Shown here: positions 1 through 11,751 of the stretch, in pieces
Position numbering within the stretch: position 1 is the first letter of the stretch
Layout: each line of letters begins with the position of its first letter
From: Nemophila menziesii
Lineage: Eukaryota > Streptophyta > Magnoliopsida > Boraginales > Hydrophyllaceae
Assembly (NCBI GenBank): GCA_029959085.1
Contig: JARWIR010000013.1
Location: forward strand, 10,169,186-10,233,185
Length of the DNA: 64,000 nt
Direction of reading: 5' to 3'
Notes under the pieces: generated by a model
Told to the model about the DNA's origin: nothing
Database searches by the model: none
Seen by the model: the letters and a program-made list of their open reading frames with translations, nothing else
Made by a program: the position numbers and the translations under genes

Positions 1-77
1 ATTTGAGCCTTTAAAGATTTTGCTAAGCCAACCCATTAAACGATGTGCTATTGGCTCATGATCAAGGAGGCTATTTT
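1..77 (-). CDS. 5' end of a DA1/DAR-like gene (partial, first coding exon)
   Basis: On the minus strand an ATG at 36-34 opens a frame reading MGWLSKIFKGSN to the window edge. This matches the conserved amino terminus of plant DA1 and DA1-related proteins, which are ubiquitin-activated peptidases with UIM and LIM domains that limit organ and seed size. Only 12 codons are inside the window, so none of those domains can be seen. Bases 37-77 would be 5'UTR. An acceptor (TATACAG on the minus strand) at 78-84 and a strong donor (AAG/GTGAGT) at 464-456 define a 5'UTR intron of about 384 bp. The assignment rests on the N-terminal match and coherent splice sites; another protein with a similar start cannot be excluded. 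Confidence 0.6.
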
Positions 78-461
78 CTGTATAATAATTAGTTTGAAAT
101 TTGAATTAGGATAAGATTATTATTATCCAATTGAAATGATAACAGATAATTGCATTATTCAATTAAAAACTAATTAATGCAGCAAATATTAAACTATAAA
201 TATTCGATAACTCAGCATTATATATAAACAAAACTGCTAAAGAGAAAAAAAAAAACCCACCAGCCATGATGTAAGAATTCAAATAAAATTATCCTCATCA
301 CATCACAAGCCAAAGTAGATAAATAAGGAAACAGGGAACAGCTAAACGGATAAAAGTAAGAATCTTTACAGCTCAAATGTGATTATATATTTCATAGCAA
401 TTAAAATACACAGGCACATGAAATAAAGATAAAAAGATCATCTATTGGATAAATGACTCAC

Positions 462-780
462 CTTATATTAGAGTACCAGAGAATCTGCAGCAAATTGTGT
501 AAGAAAAGGAGTACCCAGATCAGAAATCACCCCAATTAACATACAAAAGTAAAAATCTTTTTAATCCAGAATCTACTGAACCAAAAAGAAGCTTTTTTAA
601 ATAATTTATACTTAACAAAAGAAAAAATAAAGGAAAAAGCTTTAAACTTTTTTGTATAAAACTCAAAATCCAATCAAATAAATATTATACAAATATATTG
701 AGACTCAAATTGACATATATACTTTGAAGAATAGGAATGGTGTATAGGATTTTTGTTCAAAGAATTAGAAAACGTGTAGT
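462..780 (-). other. Probable non-coding 5'UTR exon and promoter edge of the DA1-like gene
   Basis: On the minus strand the sequence just before the GTGAGT donor at 461-456 would be the end of a 5'UTR exon. Its start is not defined. A TATA-like run lies at 777-790, and from about 900 onward the DNA becomes simple AT-rich flank. The extent is inferred from splice-site logic only. Confidence 0.3.
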
Positions 781-1429
781 ATATAAAAAACCCAAAAGGG
801 TTTGACTTAGAAATATCAAAGCCCCAATTGGGTTTTTGGTAGTGGTGGTTTGAATTGAAATTTTGTCAATTTGAAGAGATTTATACGTCATATGGGGTCC
901 TATTATTTTATACTTTCACACTTGAAAAAAAGAGCTAAAAAAGGAGGTTCTCAAGACAAAAAAGCATAAAGAGAGGTAAAGAATCTTTTCTTTTTATTAA
1001 ATTCTATCTTAAAATATTAACATGACGTGTACCCAAATTGGATTAGCACTTTTCAATGAATTTTGGGGACGAAAAAATGTTTGAAAGATTGTTGAGCAAC
1101 GTAGTTAAAGAATTCTTTTGGACAAAAAGAAAAAGAATTCTTTTGGGACCTTTTTATTTGAACAACTTTTGAAAAGAATAATTAATATTATTATTATTTA
1201 TTAGTTATTTTTTATTATTTTTTATCTATTATATATAATATATAAATATTTGTTTCTATGTTTTCACTTTTCACTATTACTTTTGATAAAGTAGTGGAAA
1301 GGATGATGTAATAAACAATTTTATATTCATTTAATAAAGAATAATTTTGTAAAGTGAGATTTATTAAATTTTTTTATTCTTGTGTACTAAAAAGTGGATG
1401 GATAAAGTTGGATAGATTATTTCAAAGGT

Positions 1430-1750
1430 AAAAATGTTTTTAAGAATCACATATTTGATGTTTTTTTCAAAAAGTAATTTTAAGAGTTTAGAATATATTT
1501 TTAGGTCTAAAATTATTTTAATTGATTATTTTAAAAAGCAATTGCAACAGACACTAATTGGAATTGCTTAGTGAAATAATTACTTGAAGTAATTTTAGAT
1601 TTCTACAAATACTTTAAATCTTTAAAATCTTTTTTAGAAAAAACACCGGATATATGATTATTAAAAAAAATCACTAATTTTAGATATCAAAATATTTTTT
1701 AAATTTTTTATAAATAATTTAATTTTAATGAAAAATCACTTCTATTACCA
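1430..1750. repeat. Degenerate MITE-like repeat, copy 1
   Basis: This AT-rich block contains a segment (AACACCGGATATATGATTA and following bases) that recurs with few changes at about 42,085-42,302 in intron 3 of the homeobox gene (AACACTAGATATGTAATTA). The two share about 90 bp of core and adjacent short inverted motifs. Clean ends and a target duplication are not visible in this copy. Confidence 0.45.
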
Positions 1751-1925
1751 TAATTATAAGTGATGATTATTCACATAATTAGAGATATTGTACAATACGT
1801 ATATAAGGTAAACAATCAATTATATAGAATAACTTGTCTAAACTAAATATATATTCTGTATAATACGAACTATGGTAACAATATGCAATTGCTAGCTAAT
1901 TTTGTATACGTGAACATCCACAAGC

Positions 1926-2108
1926 TTAAGGGTAACCAAAGTTTGAAATAAGGAAGCTCAAACTGTAAACGATGAAATATTTTTGTAAGAATATTAGTGA
2001 AAAGTTTCTCGGAAGGAACGTAATGAAGTTAAATAGTATTATCAAGAACCTTCTCATTGACACCACAGGTGTCATTCTCGAAGTGTCAACTGTGGTTGTG
2101 AATGACAT
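1926..2108 (-). pseudogene. copia RNase H C-terminal fragment
   Basis: The open frame reported here as MSFTTTVDTSRM... is one frame of the copia tail. The neighbouring frame carries the diagnostic HYVPSEKLFTNILTKI stretch, equivalent to the VPSENQLADIFTK motif that ends many copia polyproteins. It is part of the element above and not an independent gene. Confidence 0.7.
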
Positions 2109-3690
2109 GATTTGATGCCAAATATATAAACGGTGATATTAACATAGAGTAGCATCGATGGAACACGTAGTGGAACACGATGAAATAAGGTGTGGGTGGG
2201 AAGAACGCATTACTCGACTCATGAGTCATAACTAGATTTAGAGACAAAGGGTTGCATTTTCAAACTCTAATGTATGAGATTTCCACCCATATAGATAGTG
2301 CATCCAGTAATTGAAGGTCTTATACTTGGACAACTCGCCCAATCAGTATCACTGTATACCAAAATCGTCATGGATGAGAAAAAAGTGGGATAGAAAAATG
2401 TGTTCTTTATATAATGAATGACTCGCTAGAGGCACGTCGTTGGTGAACCATTTGACATATAGAATTAAATGCAAAAGATATATTAGATAGAGTCCTGGCC
2501 ATATACTGAAGGGAACCAAGTAATTGATAAAATTCTATGTGATCAGTAATAAGATCATTCTCAGGATCCGAAGTCGTGAGACCGCCATAGGTGTGGAAAC
2601 AAATTTTTTTCCATCGGTTTCATATCATTCGAACAATTATAAGGAATACATTTTTTTGGAATAGAAAAATTTCAGAGGAAGTACAATAATTTCCATGCCT
2701 AAGAAAAAATGAAACTAATTTGAGAGCGCCGAAAGAAATGTGGTGATGTGTGTTGGTGAGTCTCTAGTAATAATGAAATCATCCACATAAATCAACAAGA
2801 TTATAATGAGATCATCCATAACTTTGGAGAAATAGAGAAACGTCGTGATGGAAACTGAGAAAATCACAAGATATTAGGACGGAACTGAACTTGTGGTACC
2901 GAACCCGTGGAGCTTGTTTTAGTCTATAAAAGGACTTGTGAAGCTTGTAGACATGCAACTAGAAAATTAAAGTCCACTAATTTATATAGTTGTTGCATAT
3001 ATATAATCTTCTATAAATCTCCACGAAGGAACGCAGTTTTATCAGCTAGTTGGTGAATAGGCCAGTCTTGACTGATTGCCAATAAGATAATCATATGAAT
3101 GGTGCCTTGATAAATAACTGGACTAAAACATGATCTGTTTCTTAAATATATCCCTTGACAACCATGAGAGATTTATATCTCTTATGAGTACCATTGTTCT
3201 TCTATCTACTTTATAAGCCCATTTTACATTCAATAATATTTAAATTATAATTCTTCAAAATCAAGGACCATTTATTATTCTTCACCAACTAATTAAATTC
3301 ATCAGTCATAGCCATGCACCTGAGCATCCTCCAAGGCTTGACTGTAAGATGTGGTATCCATAGGTAATGAACAAGTTTCGGTAAGTAGTGCGGTAAGGAT
3401 AAGATACATGGAGGATACATGGGTTTTGACTTTATAAGTCCCATCCATTTGTTTAGTGATCATGTGATGAGTGTGTGTGGTGGACGTGTTGTGAAAGGAT
3501 TTATACTGTCATCTAGTTGAGTTTCTTATTTGGTGGGAGGGACTTTCGGGCCTAATAGGAGGGTTTTATGTTCTGGTATAAGGTAATCTTGTCTGAAATG
3601 AGGGATTCATATTCTGATAGGAGGGCATTCTGGTATATGGAAGGGTTTTGGCCTTTTAAGGGGAATAGGTAGTCATGACTAGATTAATAT

Positions 3691-4281
3691 TAGGGATGGC
3701 AATGGTTCAAATATTAACCGTAATCGATGGATATCCGATCCGATAAAAAATCCGTTAGTAGAACCGATGGTGCATCATGAGGATTTGGTTCTCACAAAAG
3801 GTAACCGGTGGATTATCCGTTAGGATTTTGTATTTTACAATAATCTGATGGATAATCCGAAATTCAAATAAAAATATAAAAAATAAGATATTAAAATATA
3901 TATATTATATATAAAGATATTTTATAAATGCAAATTTCATACATAATATCGATCAAATATAATTATTCCATACATAAACTAGCTAATTGATTATTATTTA
4001 TTTTATTACTACATTGTCTAATATCATTTTATGATCTTCCAATAATTTGTAGCTAATTTTAGAATTTTAAAAATATTTAATAATTTATTTTATTTAAATC
4101 ATTTTAAATGATTGCGGATACGGATTAACCGCGGATGAACCGCATCCGTCGCGGATGCGGATTTGGTAAATAATTCTAAAATCCGATGGTTAATGGATAC
4201 GGATTTAGTTATCGTTTTTCTTAATGGATATGAATGTGGTTATGCAATTTTTCGAGGATATCCGACCCGTTGCCATTTCTA
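3691..4281. mobile_element. Non-autonomous hAT element, copy 1 (591 bp)
   Basis: The element has inverted termini TAGGGATGGCAATGG and, at the right end, the inverse of TAGAAATGGCAACGG. Perfect 8-bp direct repeats ATTAATAT flank it at 3,683-3,690 and 4,282-4,289, the signature of hAT transposition. The subterminal regions are rich in GGATATCCGATCCG-type motifs and the centre is AT-rich without coding capacity. It lies inside the copia element, so it inserted later. A 594-bp relative in opposite orientation lies at 41,479-42,072. Confidence 0.92.
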
Positions 4282-6082
4282 ATTAATATGGGGGTGCAGG
4301 ATGATAGGTAAATTTACAAAATCTAAATTGTAATACATTGAAATTCTCATTAGAAACGAGAGAGAAGGACAATTACCTTCATAAGAAACAACATGACAAG
4401 AGATATAGATGCATCCAGATATAGGGTTGTATCAACGATGTTCCTTTTGAGATGGACTATAGCCTCGTTTTAAGTAGCTATAACTCTTGTAATCAAGCAT
4501 CCCACAAACAAAAGGCGAGAGAGAAGGATAAAAAAGTGATTTAAAAAGAAGTGTAATATGGTGGTGAGCCATAGAATAGCTAATAAGAGGACTTGTTAAT
4601 GAAAAAAAGGCAAAATTCAACTGTTAATAAGATAAGTATTTGTAGAAAAGACACAGTTCCACAATTCGCTTGGTAGGGAGATGTGAGAAAACAACATAAG
4701 ACATGTCTCATCCATATGTCACTATTTACATTCAGCAACCCATTTTTCTCATGTATGCCCAAACATGAAGTTCGATGAAAAATCACACGTTGAAATAGTG
4801 CAGTTGTCATTTTATTCATTAATTCACCACCTATGTCTCTCTAAATGATATTAACTATGAAATTATATTGATTCTCAACAATTTTGAGAAAACTAAGAAA
4901 CACATTTAAGACATCAGACTTGCAAATCAACAAATAAAACCAATTAAAATGATTATAGTCATCAACAAGCACCAAGTAGTAGAACTAGCAATATAACAAG
5001 CCCCAAGTAGTTAAAAAAACCCTCAAAAGAAGTATGGGAAGCAGAACATAAACGTTGTAGTAAATGATATTCAAAATAGTCGTAGAACGTTATCCTTTAA
5101 GGTAAAAGGTATTGATAGACCTTTATTAATTGACAACTATTATAAATTGACCCAGGGTAACTATAATCAAGAAAAAAATGATTTCTTCAGAACCTGAAAT
5201 ATTTTGGAGAATGGGTAATCTAATCTAGCATGCCAAATGTCCAAGGTGACTTTATTTTCTAGATTTGCACTTTTAAATAGGAAACAGAGTGGGTATAAGA
5301 GATTTTCACTTTTTTGCCAGTGTCAAATTTCCTCTGTCTCTATATCCTTGATACAATAATCATACAGAGCGAAGACAATTATAAAGTTGCTATTCTTTGA
5401 AATTTGAGAAACATATAAGAGATGTTTAGCAAGATATGGGACAAAAAGTATGTTGTTTCGTAGAGTTTTTTTTAGTTGATAAAGAGAATGGAGAAGTATC
5501 AATATGTGATTTAGTAACATCATATTAACAAGAATGGGGATGCTTACTAGTCATCTAAGGATAATAAGGAGTCATATTATGGGTGGATCCAATATCAATG
5601 TTCCACGTAGAATCATTTGGAGTAGTAAGATGCATTGCATTTAATGCCTTAGTAGCGGTACTAACAAATTTTTCTGTTGCCCAACAATAGGTGGCCTTGT
5701 AGTTGGGGTGACCATATTTGTAGGAAACAACGAAACTAGTAAGTTGATCAATATTGTTAAATCGCCTTTAACCATCACCAAGAGGGCAGAACTCTGATGG
5801 GAGTACACCAATAATAAAAGTGGTAGGTCTATAATGAACAAATGCAATTGTTTTCTCTATCGATCAAGATATCATGGAAATACAAATTTCATGATCCAAA
5901 ATAAGATCGGCGATATCAGCAAAAGTAGGGTAGTCAGGCTTGACATTGAATTTGAAAACCCGAAAACCCAATATACTGTTCTCGAAGAGGGTCGAATAGG
6001 ACAATGCAGAATTATAAAAATTAACTTAAAATTGGAATATCTGATTTTACCTTTGGTGGACTTTATCTATACTTTGAGATAA

Positions 6083-7780
6083 GATAAGTGAGTAATAATA
6101 CTCAATCTAACTCTCTACGGATTTGATATATGATGAAAACTAGCTAAGAATCAAGTGAAGCAATTTACAAGTACCTAGCATTCAAATTTATAAGCCTAAT
6201 AATATATGAAAAGTTAAAGTATAAGATAAAACTATAGGCATGTATTATGCATAAAGTAAAGGGCGAGAGAGAGCAAACACAAGATATAGAGTGGTTCGGC
6301 CTTCCTTTTCTACATCCACTACTTAAAGTATGTCCACCCTTAGGATTTCAACTCCTCCAGTTAAATATTTGTGTCTCTTAAAGGTGAGGCCACAAACCTT
6401 TACACCCTCTTCAAAATTTACCTTTGTAAGGCCGCACTAGTGTTGTCGTAAACACTATGAAACCAAGCGGACAATCTCCACTCATGATGCAACAACTCAC
6501 AAGCCCGTGAAGCCTTCTCTTGTGTATCACCACACAAAGACTAGTAGATAATATACCCCGATCTACCACTTCACTCTCTGTGAAGCCTTCAATCTAAGTT
6601 TATCTACTACACTAGCTCCTCCTCAACATTGTCTTGTCTATGAATAACACCATCTTCAATAGACCAATAACAAACCCTATATTTTGTAATTAACTCTTTA
6701 CTTAGCTTAGACTCTGAACTCCTAATGATATTATTACAAAAGTACTTATGAACTAGTGATATACAAAAAAATCCTTGAGTAAATAGTGCTTTGGGACTCT
6801 CCTAAATGTAGCTTCTAATAATCTTTAAATATGTTGATCGAAAGAGTCAAATAATAGAGTCCTATAGTGCCTCTATTTATATGCAGATTTCCTCCAACAT
6901 TTTTTGCTACATGACGCTTCCTGATTGGTTGCATTTTGAATCCTTTGGATGTATGTGTACTCTTGTTGGATGTCTGGTTTGTGTCTCTAACGGTCTTTGC
7001 CAACCAATAAACTAACGACTCTATTATGTACTTTGTAGTTGTTGTGTATATTCTCTTTGGATATCCTATATCATATTTTGTGTATGGAACTTTAGTTCAA
7101 ATCTCTAAGTTTAGGAATTTTTCCCAATTATCTGGTCTTCTTTTTCTCGGATCACTCTCCGATAGGTTTAGGCATTTTTCCCAATTCTAGCTTGGAGGTC
7201 CGGACTATGCTTCTTCTCAGCTCTAATCTTCAATGGTTTTAGGCATTCCACCTAGTATTCTTGTAGGAATTCCGGACATCAGTTCTTCATAACTCCAATC
7301 TCCAATAGGGTTAGGCATTCCGTCTAGTATTCATCTCAAAGGTATGGGTTTTCAACTCTATCTCAAATTCATTCTTTGACAAATTTAGGTATTCCACCTA
7401 TTGATCATCCGTGTCCCTATTTTGAGTCCTCTTATCCATCCTAAAACTCTACTTCCATCTTTTTCCACATTCTTCTCCATAACTCTCTAACTTCTTCATC
7501 TACGCACCTATCTCCTTCTTCAACCTTTCTCTCTATTACATCTAAGCATTCAGAGTGATCATGAAATTCATAGCTAGAATCAGACTCCTATGAAAAAGGA
7601 GATTTGGTTTGGTGAGGCTCGTTGGATCTTAACATCATGGTCTTATGAGAGTGAAGAGCTTTTGGAATGAAATAACAGTGTAAGGGTTGATGATTTTTAT
7701 TTTGTTGGAAGACTCTATGAATAGATGATTGACTTGAGTAAACTCCCTTTTTTTAGCTAGATATTCTGACAAGAAGGATA
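6083..7780. other. Unclassified intergenic stretch, possibly an old retroelement LTR
   Basis: There is no convincing gene. The part from about 6,270 to 6,700 has more balanced base composition, starts with GAGTGGTTCGGCC and contains two GTGAAGCCTTC boxes; similar blocks occur in plant retroelement repeats. At 7,090-7,400 a phrase close to TTTAGGCATTCCACCTAGTATTC recurs about four times at roughly 60-80-bp spacing. The 62-residue frame at 6,815-7,003 has no recognisable domain. Confidence 0.3.
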
Positions 7781-7783
7781 TTT

Positions 7784-8690
7784 GTTGAGGGACAATACAT
7801 CATTTTTCAAGAATTTAAGGGACTAATTTGCAAACTTTTGCATTTTTAGTTTTTTAGTCATCATTTTCCAAACTTTAAGAGACTTCAATGCAAATATGTG
7901 AAATCTTTATGTTAAGAAATACATACAAAGCTTAAATTTGTAAGGTACTTTGCCTAAATCATCACAAAATTACATAATTACATTGTTAGGGATAATACAT
8001 CAGTTTTTAGAAGTTTAAGGGGTTAATTTGCAAACTTTTTCAATTTTTCAGATTTCTTTATCATTATTTTCAAAACTTTAAGGAACAATAATGCAAAAAT
8101 GTGAAGTCTTGATGATAAAAAAAACATACAAAGTTTAACTTTATAAGGTTCTATGCCCAACAACATCACACAATCACATATTCTCTTATTAGGGACTTAA
8201 CATAAATTTTTGAGAATATAGGTTACTCTTATGCAAACTTTTGCATTTTTCAGTTTTTATATCATAAATTTTGAGAGTTTTGAGATACCACATTGCAACT
8301 TTTTAACTACATTGTAAAAACAACATATTACATATAAACCTTATAAGGTTTTCCCCGACACAATCACATGAATCAAAATTACTGGTTGTAGGTACTTAAC
8401 ATCAATTTTTGAGCTTACAGGGGAGTGTTTTCTGTAAGATTAGTGCAATTTTTGAATATACGTCACGCAATTGCATAACACTCCATTGAAAAGTACCATT
8501 GCTGGATTTTCGAAACTAATCAACATTAAAACCAAATTTGCACATTTTAGTATTTTATTATCATTTTTTAGAGTTTCAGGGACTAATATGCAAACTTTTG
8601 CAAATTTTTAGAATTTTTATCATAATTTTTGTGAGATTAGGGTCCATTAAGCAAACTTTTGCCTATTTTTCAAATTTCGTAGGGACAAAG
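7784..8690. repeat. Degenerate tandem repeat, period about 200 bp
   Basis: Anchors of the form GGGA(C/T)AATACAT or GGGACTTAACAT start at 7,789, 7,989, 8,192 and (as GGTACTTAACAT) 8,391, that is 199-203 bp apart. Each unit also contains TTTGCAAACTTTTGCATTTT about 30-40 bp later and a GTAAGGT.. or ATAAGGT.. TGCCCAA box near its end. Later partial copies of the TTTGCAAACTTTTGC phrase occur near 8,590 and 8,650. Similarity falls from left to right. Confidence 0.75.
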
Positions 8691-9050
8691 GATCTATTTT
8701 CGTGAGATTTGCTTCATATTCACTTGAAAATTCAGTAGTTGTGTTTCGGTGTACTATGGTTAAGTAAACTACATGTTTTCAAATATTTTACCATTTGAAC
8801 ACTAACTAATACTCTTATAACAACAATTCTTATTTATTTGTAAAAAAACATTATGTATTTATCCATCTCAATAGATCAAAACTAATTTTTTTTAATGAAT
8901 CACTTATGGAATTTTCGGAGATTTTAAAAACAAATCCAGTAACTTGAAAATTTTAATGCATGTAGAGGCAAATATCTGAAACTCAAATCCAATGAAAACA
9001 TAATTTTTTTATTTTTTACGAATTATTGAAAACTGAAAAACTATGAGTTT

Positions 9051-10200
9051 AGAGCCATTCTGGCAAACGGGTCTACCGGACCGACTCCGTCCGGATTTTA
9101 GCGGTATGAATCGTTAGCGGACTAGTCCGTTCCAACGATTCCATGCTTATTAGGTCCGGGTCCGGGTCCAGTTCTGGTTTGCTTCTATTGGACAATATAT
9201 AAAATTCCAACCTATAAGAAAACGTGGTATTTAAGAGTCATACCCGTTTCGGTCCCAGTTATAACATAAACAGTTCTTAACGGTTATCTAACCGGTTTTT
9301 GGGAACCAGTTGATGGATTGTTTGAAAATTAGTTTGAGACAGATTAAGACTGTTTTGGAGTCTTGTTACTTAGATTTTTGTAAGGTTTTAACCATTTCAC
9401 AATAACTTTAAGGTGATTGAGTTCTAGAGATAGTTAAAAAAAGAATGTGGAACTATAACGATCGAGAAATTATTGTAATTTCTACCGAACTAATAAAATT
9501 ATTATACATTAAAAACAAAGTAAAATACTAAAAATAATAACATAATTGCATTCAAATGGTGGAACAGGGTAAGGTAAGGGTAAAAGGGACAGTGTCCATG
9601 GAATTTATGCTATCTACGTACCTTTATATTGATGGCGTAAAATGCATGCACTTAAAGGATCAAGTCACCACATAGTTATTTGAATAGATTTGGTAAAAGC
9701 GTTAGTATGATCATATAAAAAATAAAATCTAAATTGAAAGAGTTGGGTTTAAAAGATTGCTAACCATTCATCTTCATCGGATTCGTATGAGGGGATCGAA
9801 GAGGTCAAAGGTCCAGAACTGTTACTCGAACTCAAAAGGTTGAAACAGCAGTACTCCTCGTTGGATAACGCGTCTAACTGATCCTGAGTCCGATTTTCCG
9901 CTTTAACCAAATCTTGTATGGATCACCCGCTCTTTCGTTGTCCCAATTAGGTTCATCCTTTGATTGTATAGTTGTTTCTTTCCTTCGCTGAAAGCTGATT
10001 CAGATGGAACAGAGGAGGCGGGAATCGTAAACAAGTCATGTACCATGTGGGACAAAAAGGGACCCTTAGTATACTTTTTCGAGCAAACAGTTAAACACCT
10101 TGGTTGCATCACTTGAGCTATTACCGTGCATCTAGGGTTGAGATTAAACAACCCACATTCCCTTCTTCAAACCTACGAACTTATGGAACCATTCCTACCA
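9051..10200 (-). mobile_element. Truncated autonomous-type hAT element
   Basis: The left boundary at about 9,051 starts TAGAGCCATTCTGGCAAACGGG, a hAT-like terminus, followed by CCGG-rich subterminal repeats (GGTCCGGGTCCGGGTCC, ACCGGTTTTTGG). The minus-strand frame at 9,903-10,151 is the transposase C-terminus. The upstream two-thirds of a hAT transposase and the other terminus are missing, so the element is a 3' remnant. Confidence 0.65.
9903..10151 (-). pseudogene. hAT transposase C-terminal (dimerisation) fragment
   Basis: The 82-residue frame contains MVHDLFTIPASSVPSESAFS, which follows the hAT family C-terminal dimerisation motif (A.D.L.IPASSVPSERAFS), then a lysine-rich stretch equivalent to the region between the last two helices. 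The catalytic residues and the BED zinc finger that belong upstream are absent, and the frame begins within decayed sequence. It is a relic. Confidence 0.8.
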
Positions 10201-10400
10201 GACTTTAAGGAAACACTAGGTCATTAAACCATATCAATTGTCAAACAAACCTTGGTGATTTCAGAATTCGAAAGACCCTTTATATTAGAGTTAATCTCAT
10301 GCAAAACACTTCTGTTTTCCTTTTGGTTTAAAAACTATTTCAGTCAAAGTCTCTAAAATGAAATTAGATTAATTATCAATCAAAAGAACAAAAAATAAAT

Positions 10401-10481
10401 TGTTGACAGTGGGATTTGAACCCACGCCCTTCCGGACCAAAACCTTAATCTGACGCCTTAGACCAACTCGGTCATATCAAC
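10401..10481 (-). tRNA. tRNA-Leu(AAG)
   Basis: The minus strand folds as a class II tRNA. The acceptor pair is GTTGATA/TGTCAAC with one U-G pair and discriminator A. The anticodon loop TTAAGGT (10,448-10,442) has AAG at 10,446-10,444. There is a long variable arm, and a T-loop GGTTCAAATCC forms box B. Length is 81 nt without CCA and without an intron, as usual for nuclear tRNA-Leu(AAG). From memory of plant relatives, D-stem position 10 is A where G is expected, and the anticodon stem holds two G-U pairs. It may therefore be slightly decayed, though the core is intact. Confidence 0.85.
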
Positions 10482-11500
10482 AATGAGATATGCATGGTTA
10501 AATTCGTTTTGATAATACAAATATTTGCAAAAAGTTATTTTATAGAGTACATATATTAATAAACTGGATTATAGAATTAATAAAAACCAATTTCAAATTA
10601 TAGTGGTTCAGTGTTGTTCATATTGATTTTTGTTTGTATGTAATTCAAATAAATTTAATCAAACACACCTACGTTATGCAATCAATTTGGGGAGAGTATC
10701 AAGTGACCTTATTTGGAAGTTTTGTTCATGTGGTAGTATTTTCAGGGATCATTGGAATCTGAAGGATTAATGTTGGACGTTTCTCTTCTGATACATTTTT
10801 AATCATGGAAAATTCAGATAAATTTAATCAAACACAACTACATTATGCAATCAATTTGGGAAGAGTATCAAGGGGGACCTTATCTGGAAACTTTTTTAAT
10901 GTGGGAGTGTTTTCAAAGATTATTGGAAAACTAAAACATTAATATTGTGCGTTTATCTTTTGAAGCCTTTTCCAAACATGCCTAATAGCTCTACCTCATA
11001 TGAAAACTTGATCCTAGAAGGTGTTTTATTTTTATAGTTCCCCAAGAGTCCTCACAATCATGTCCACGCCTGCCACGTTTCAACTCGCCTTGCCTATCCT
11101 GCCTCCGTTGGTGCCTTGCCTTGATCCTAGAAGGTGTTTTATTTTCATTTTTTTCATATATGATGATGCTTAAGCGCATATTTGAAGAACAGAATAATGG
11201 AATTGGGTGAAGTGACATGTTTATGCTTTCTTAATATGTATTTTTGTTGTTAGAAATGTTTTCCTGTGTTGAGTATGATGGAACTGTGACTTTGCAGTTC
11301 AATTTATGTTTTTCTCGTTTCTTGTATAAATTAATCATTGGTAGTCCTATTAGTTGTAAAATTATTTATTTAGATAAGGTATAAGGAATGCTTGAATGAT
11401 ATAAATGTCAAATGGTAACATGTTTTGGTGTTTTCCTTTTTTTTCTTCAAAATCTATCTAACTTGTTGATATTTTATAATCTAATTCTCTTGTTAGACTA
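10482..11500. other. Intergenic AT-rich stretch with two related ~90-bp blocks
   Basis: No gene is seen. A sequence containing AATTTAATCAAACACA, GCAATCAATTTGGGGAGAGT and GGACGTTTCTCTTCTGA occurs at about 10,640-10,800 and again, slightly changed, at about 10,808-10,965. This indicates a local duplication with a period of about 165 bp. A direct repeat TTGATCCTAGAAGGTGTTTTATTTT occurs at about 11,009 and 11,122. The 75-residue minus frame at 10,991-11,218 is anonymous. Confidence 0.5.
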
Positions 11501-11518
11501 ATATTAGACAATTATTAA

Positions 11519-11751
11519 CCAGTTGGGTTAGCTCAACTAGTTAGATCCTTGCTATTTTTCAGCACTTAAAGGGGAGTTACACGGTTCGAACCCCCTCCCT
11601 AACGGGTGTAAAGTGAGAGGTACAATACTCGAACCCCTCACATAGGTAACCTAGCTTTGATTTACCTAGGAATATACATAGGGAGGCGTGTATATCCCAC
11701 GCGGTGCGTACAAGCTGGCCTGAATCACCCACGTAGGATAATTTTTTAAAC
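11519..11751 (+). mobile_element. tRNA-derived SINE, copy 1
   Basis: The Pol III promoter is visible as box A GGTTAGCTCAACTAGTT near 11,526 and box B GGTTCGAACCCC at 11,583. The body contains GGAGGCGTGTATATCCC and GTGCGTACAAGCTGGCC, shared with the SINE at 59,739-59,900 and the fragments at 12,290 and 34,265. It is longer than the 59.7-kb copy because the middle holds an extra block after box B. A clear target duplication was not found. Confidence 0.75.

Larger units (their letters stand above)
1880..5900 (-). mobile_element. Ty1/copia retrotransposon, heavily decayed
   Basis: Reading the minus strand from right to left gives the copia order. A zinc-knuckle-like stretch lies near 5,690-5,720, followed by a protease-region match (WNIDIGSTHNMT) near 5,600. 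Integrase fragments fall between about 4,990 and 4,430, including LVLVDDYNHFNWFYLL and a relic of the PQQNGVAERK box. Reverse transcriptase includes the RLKQAP box near 2,920 and YVDDFIITRDS near 2,760-2,795. RNase H includes YSDTDWASCPSIRRSITG near 2,320, and the tail VPSEKLFTNILTKIF lies near 1,990-2,040. Frames break many times and the protease D-S-G is D-I-G, so the element is dead. A hAT element at 3,691-4,281 interrupts it. No convincing LTR pair was found. Confidence 0.85.

Noticed and set aside
1800..1900. 3' LTR of the copia element
   Set aside because: The area after the RNase H end is AT-rich and starts plausibly, but no matching copy was found to the right of 5,900, so an LTR call is not supported.
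5834..6082. 82-residue plus-strand frame
   Set aside because: It lies antisense to the gag/zinc-knuckle region of the copia element and shows no domain.
7784..8690. CRISPR-like array
   Set aside because: The repeats are ~200 bp, degenerate and without regular spacers, in a plant nuclear context.
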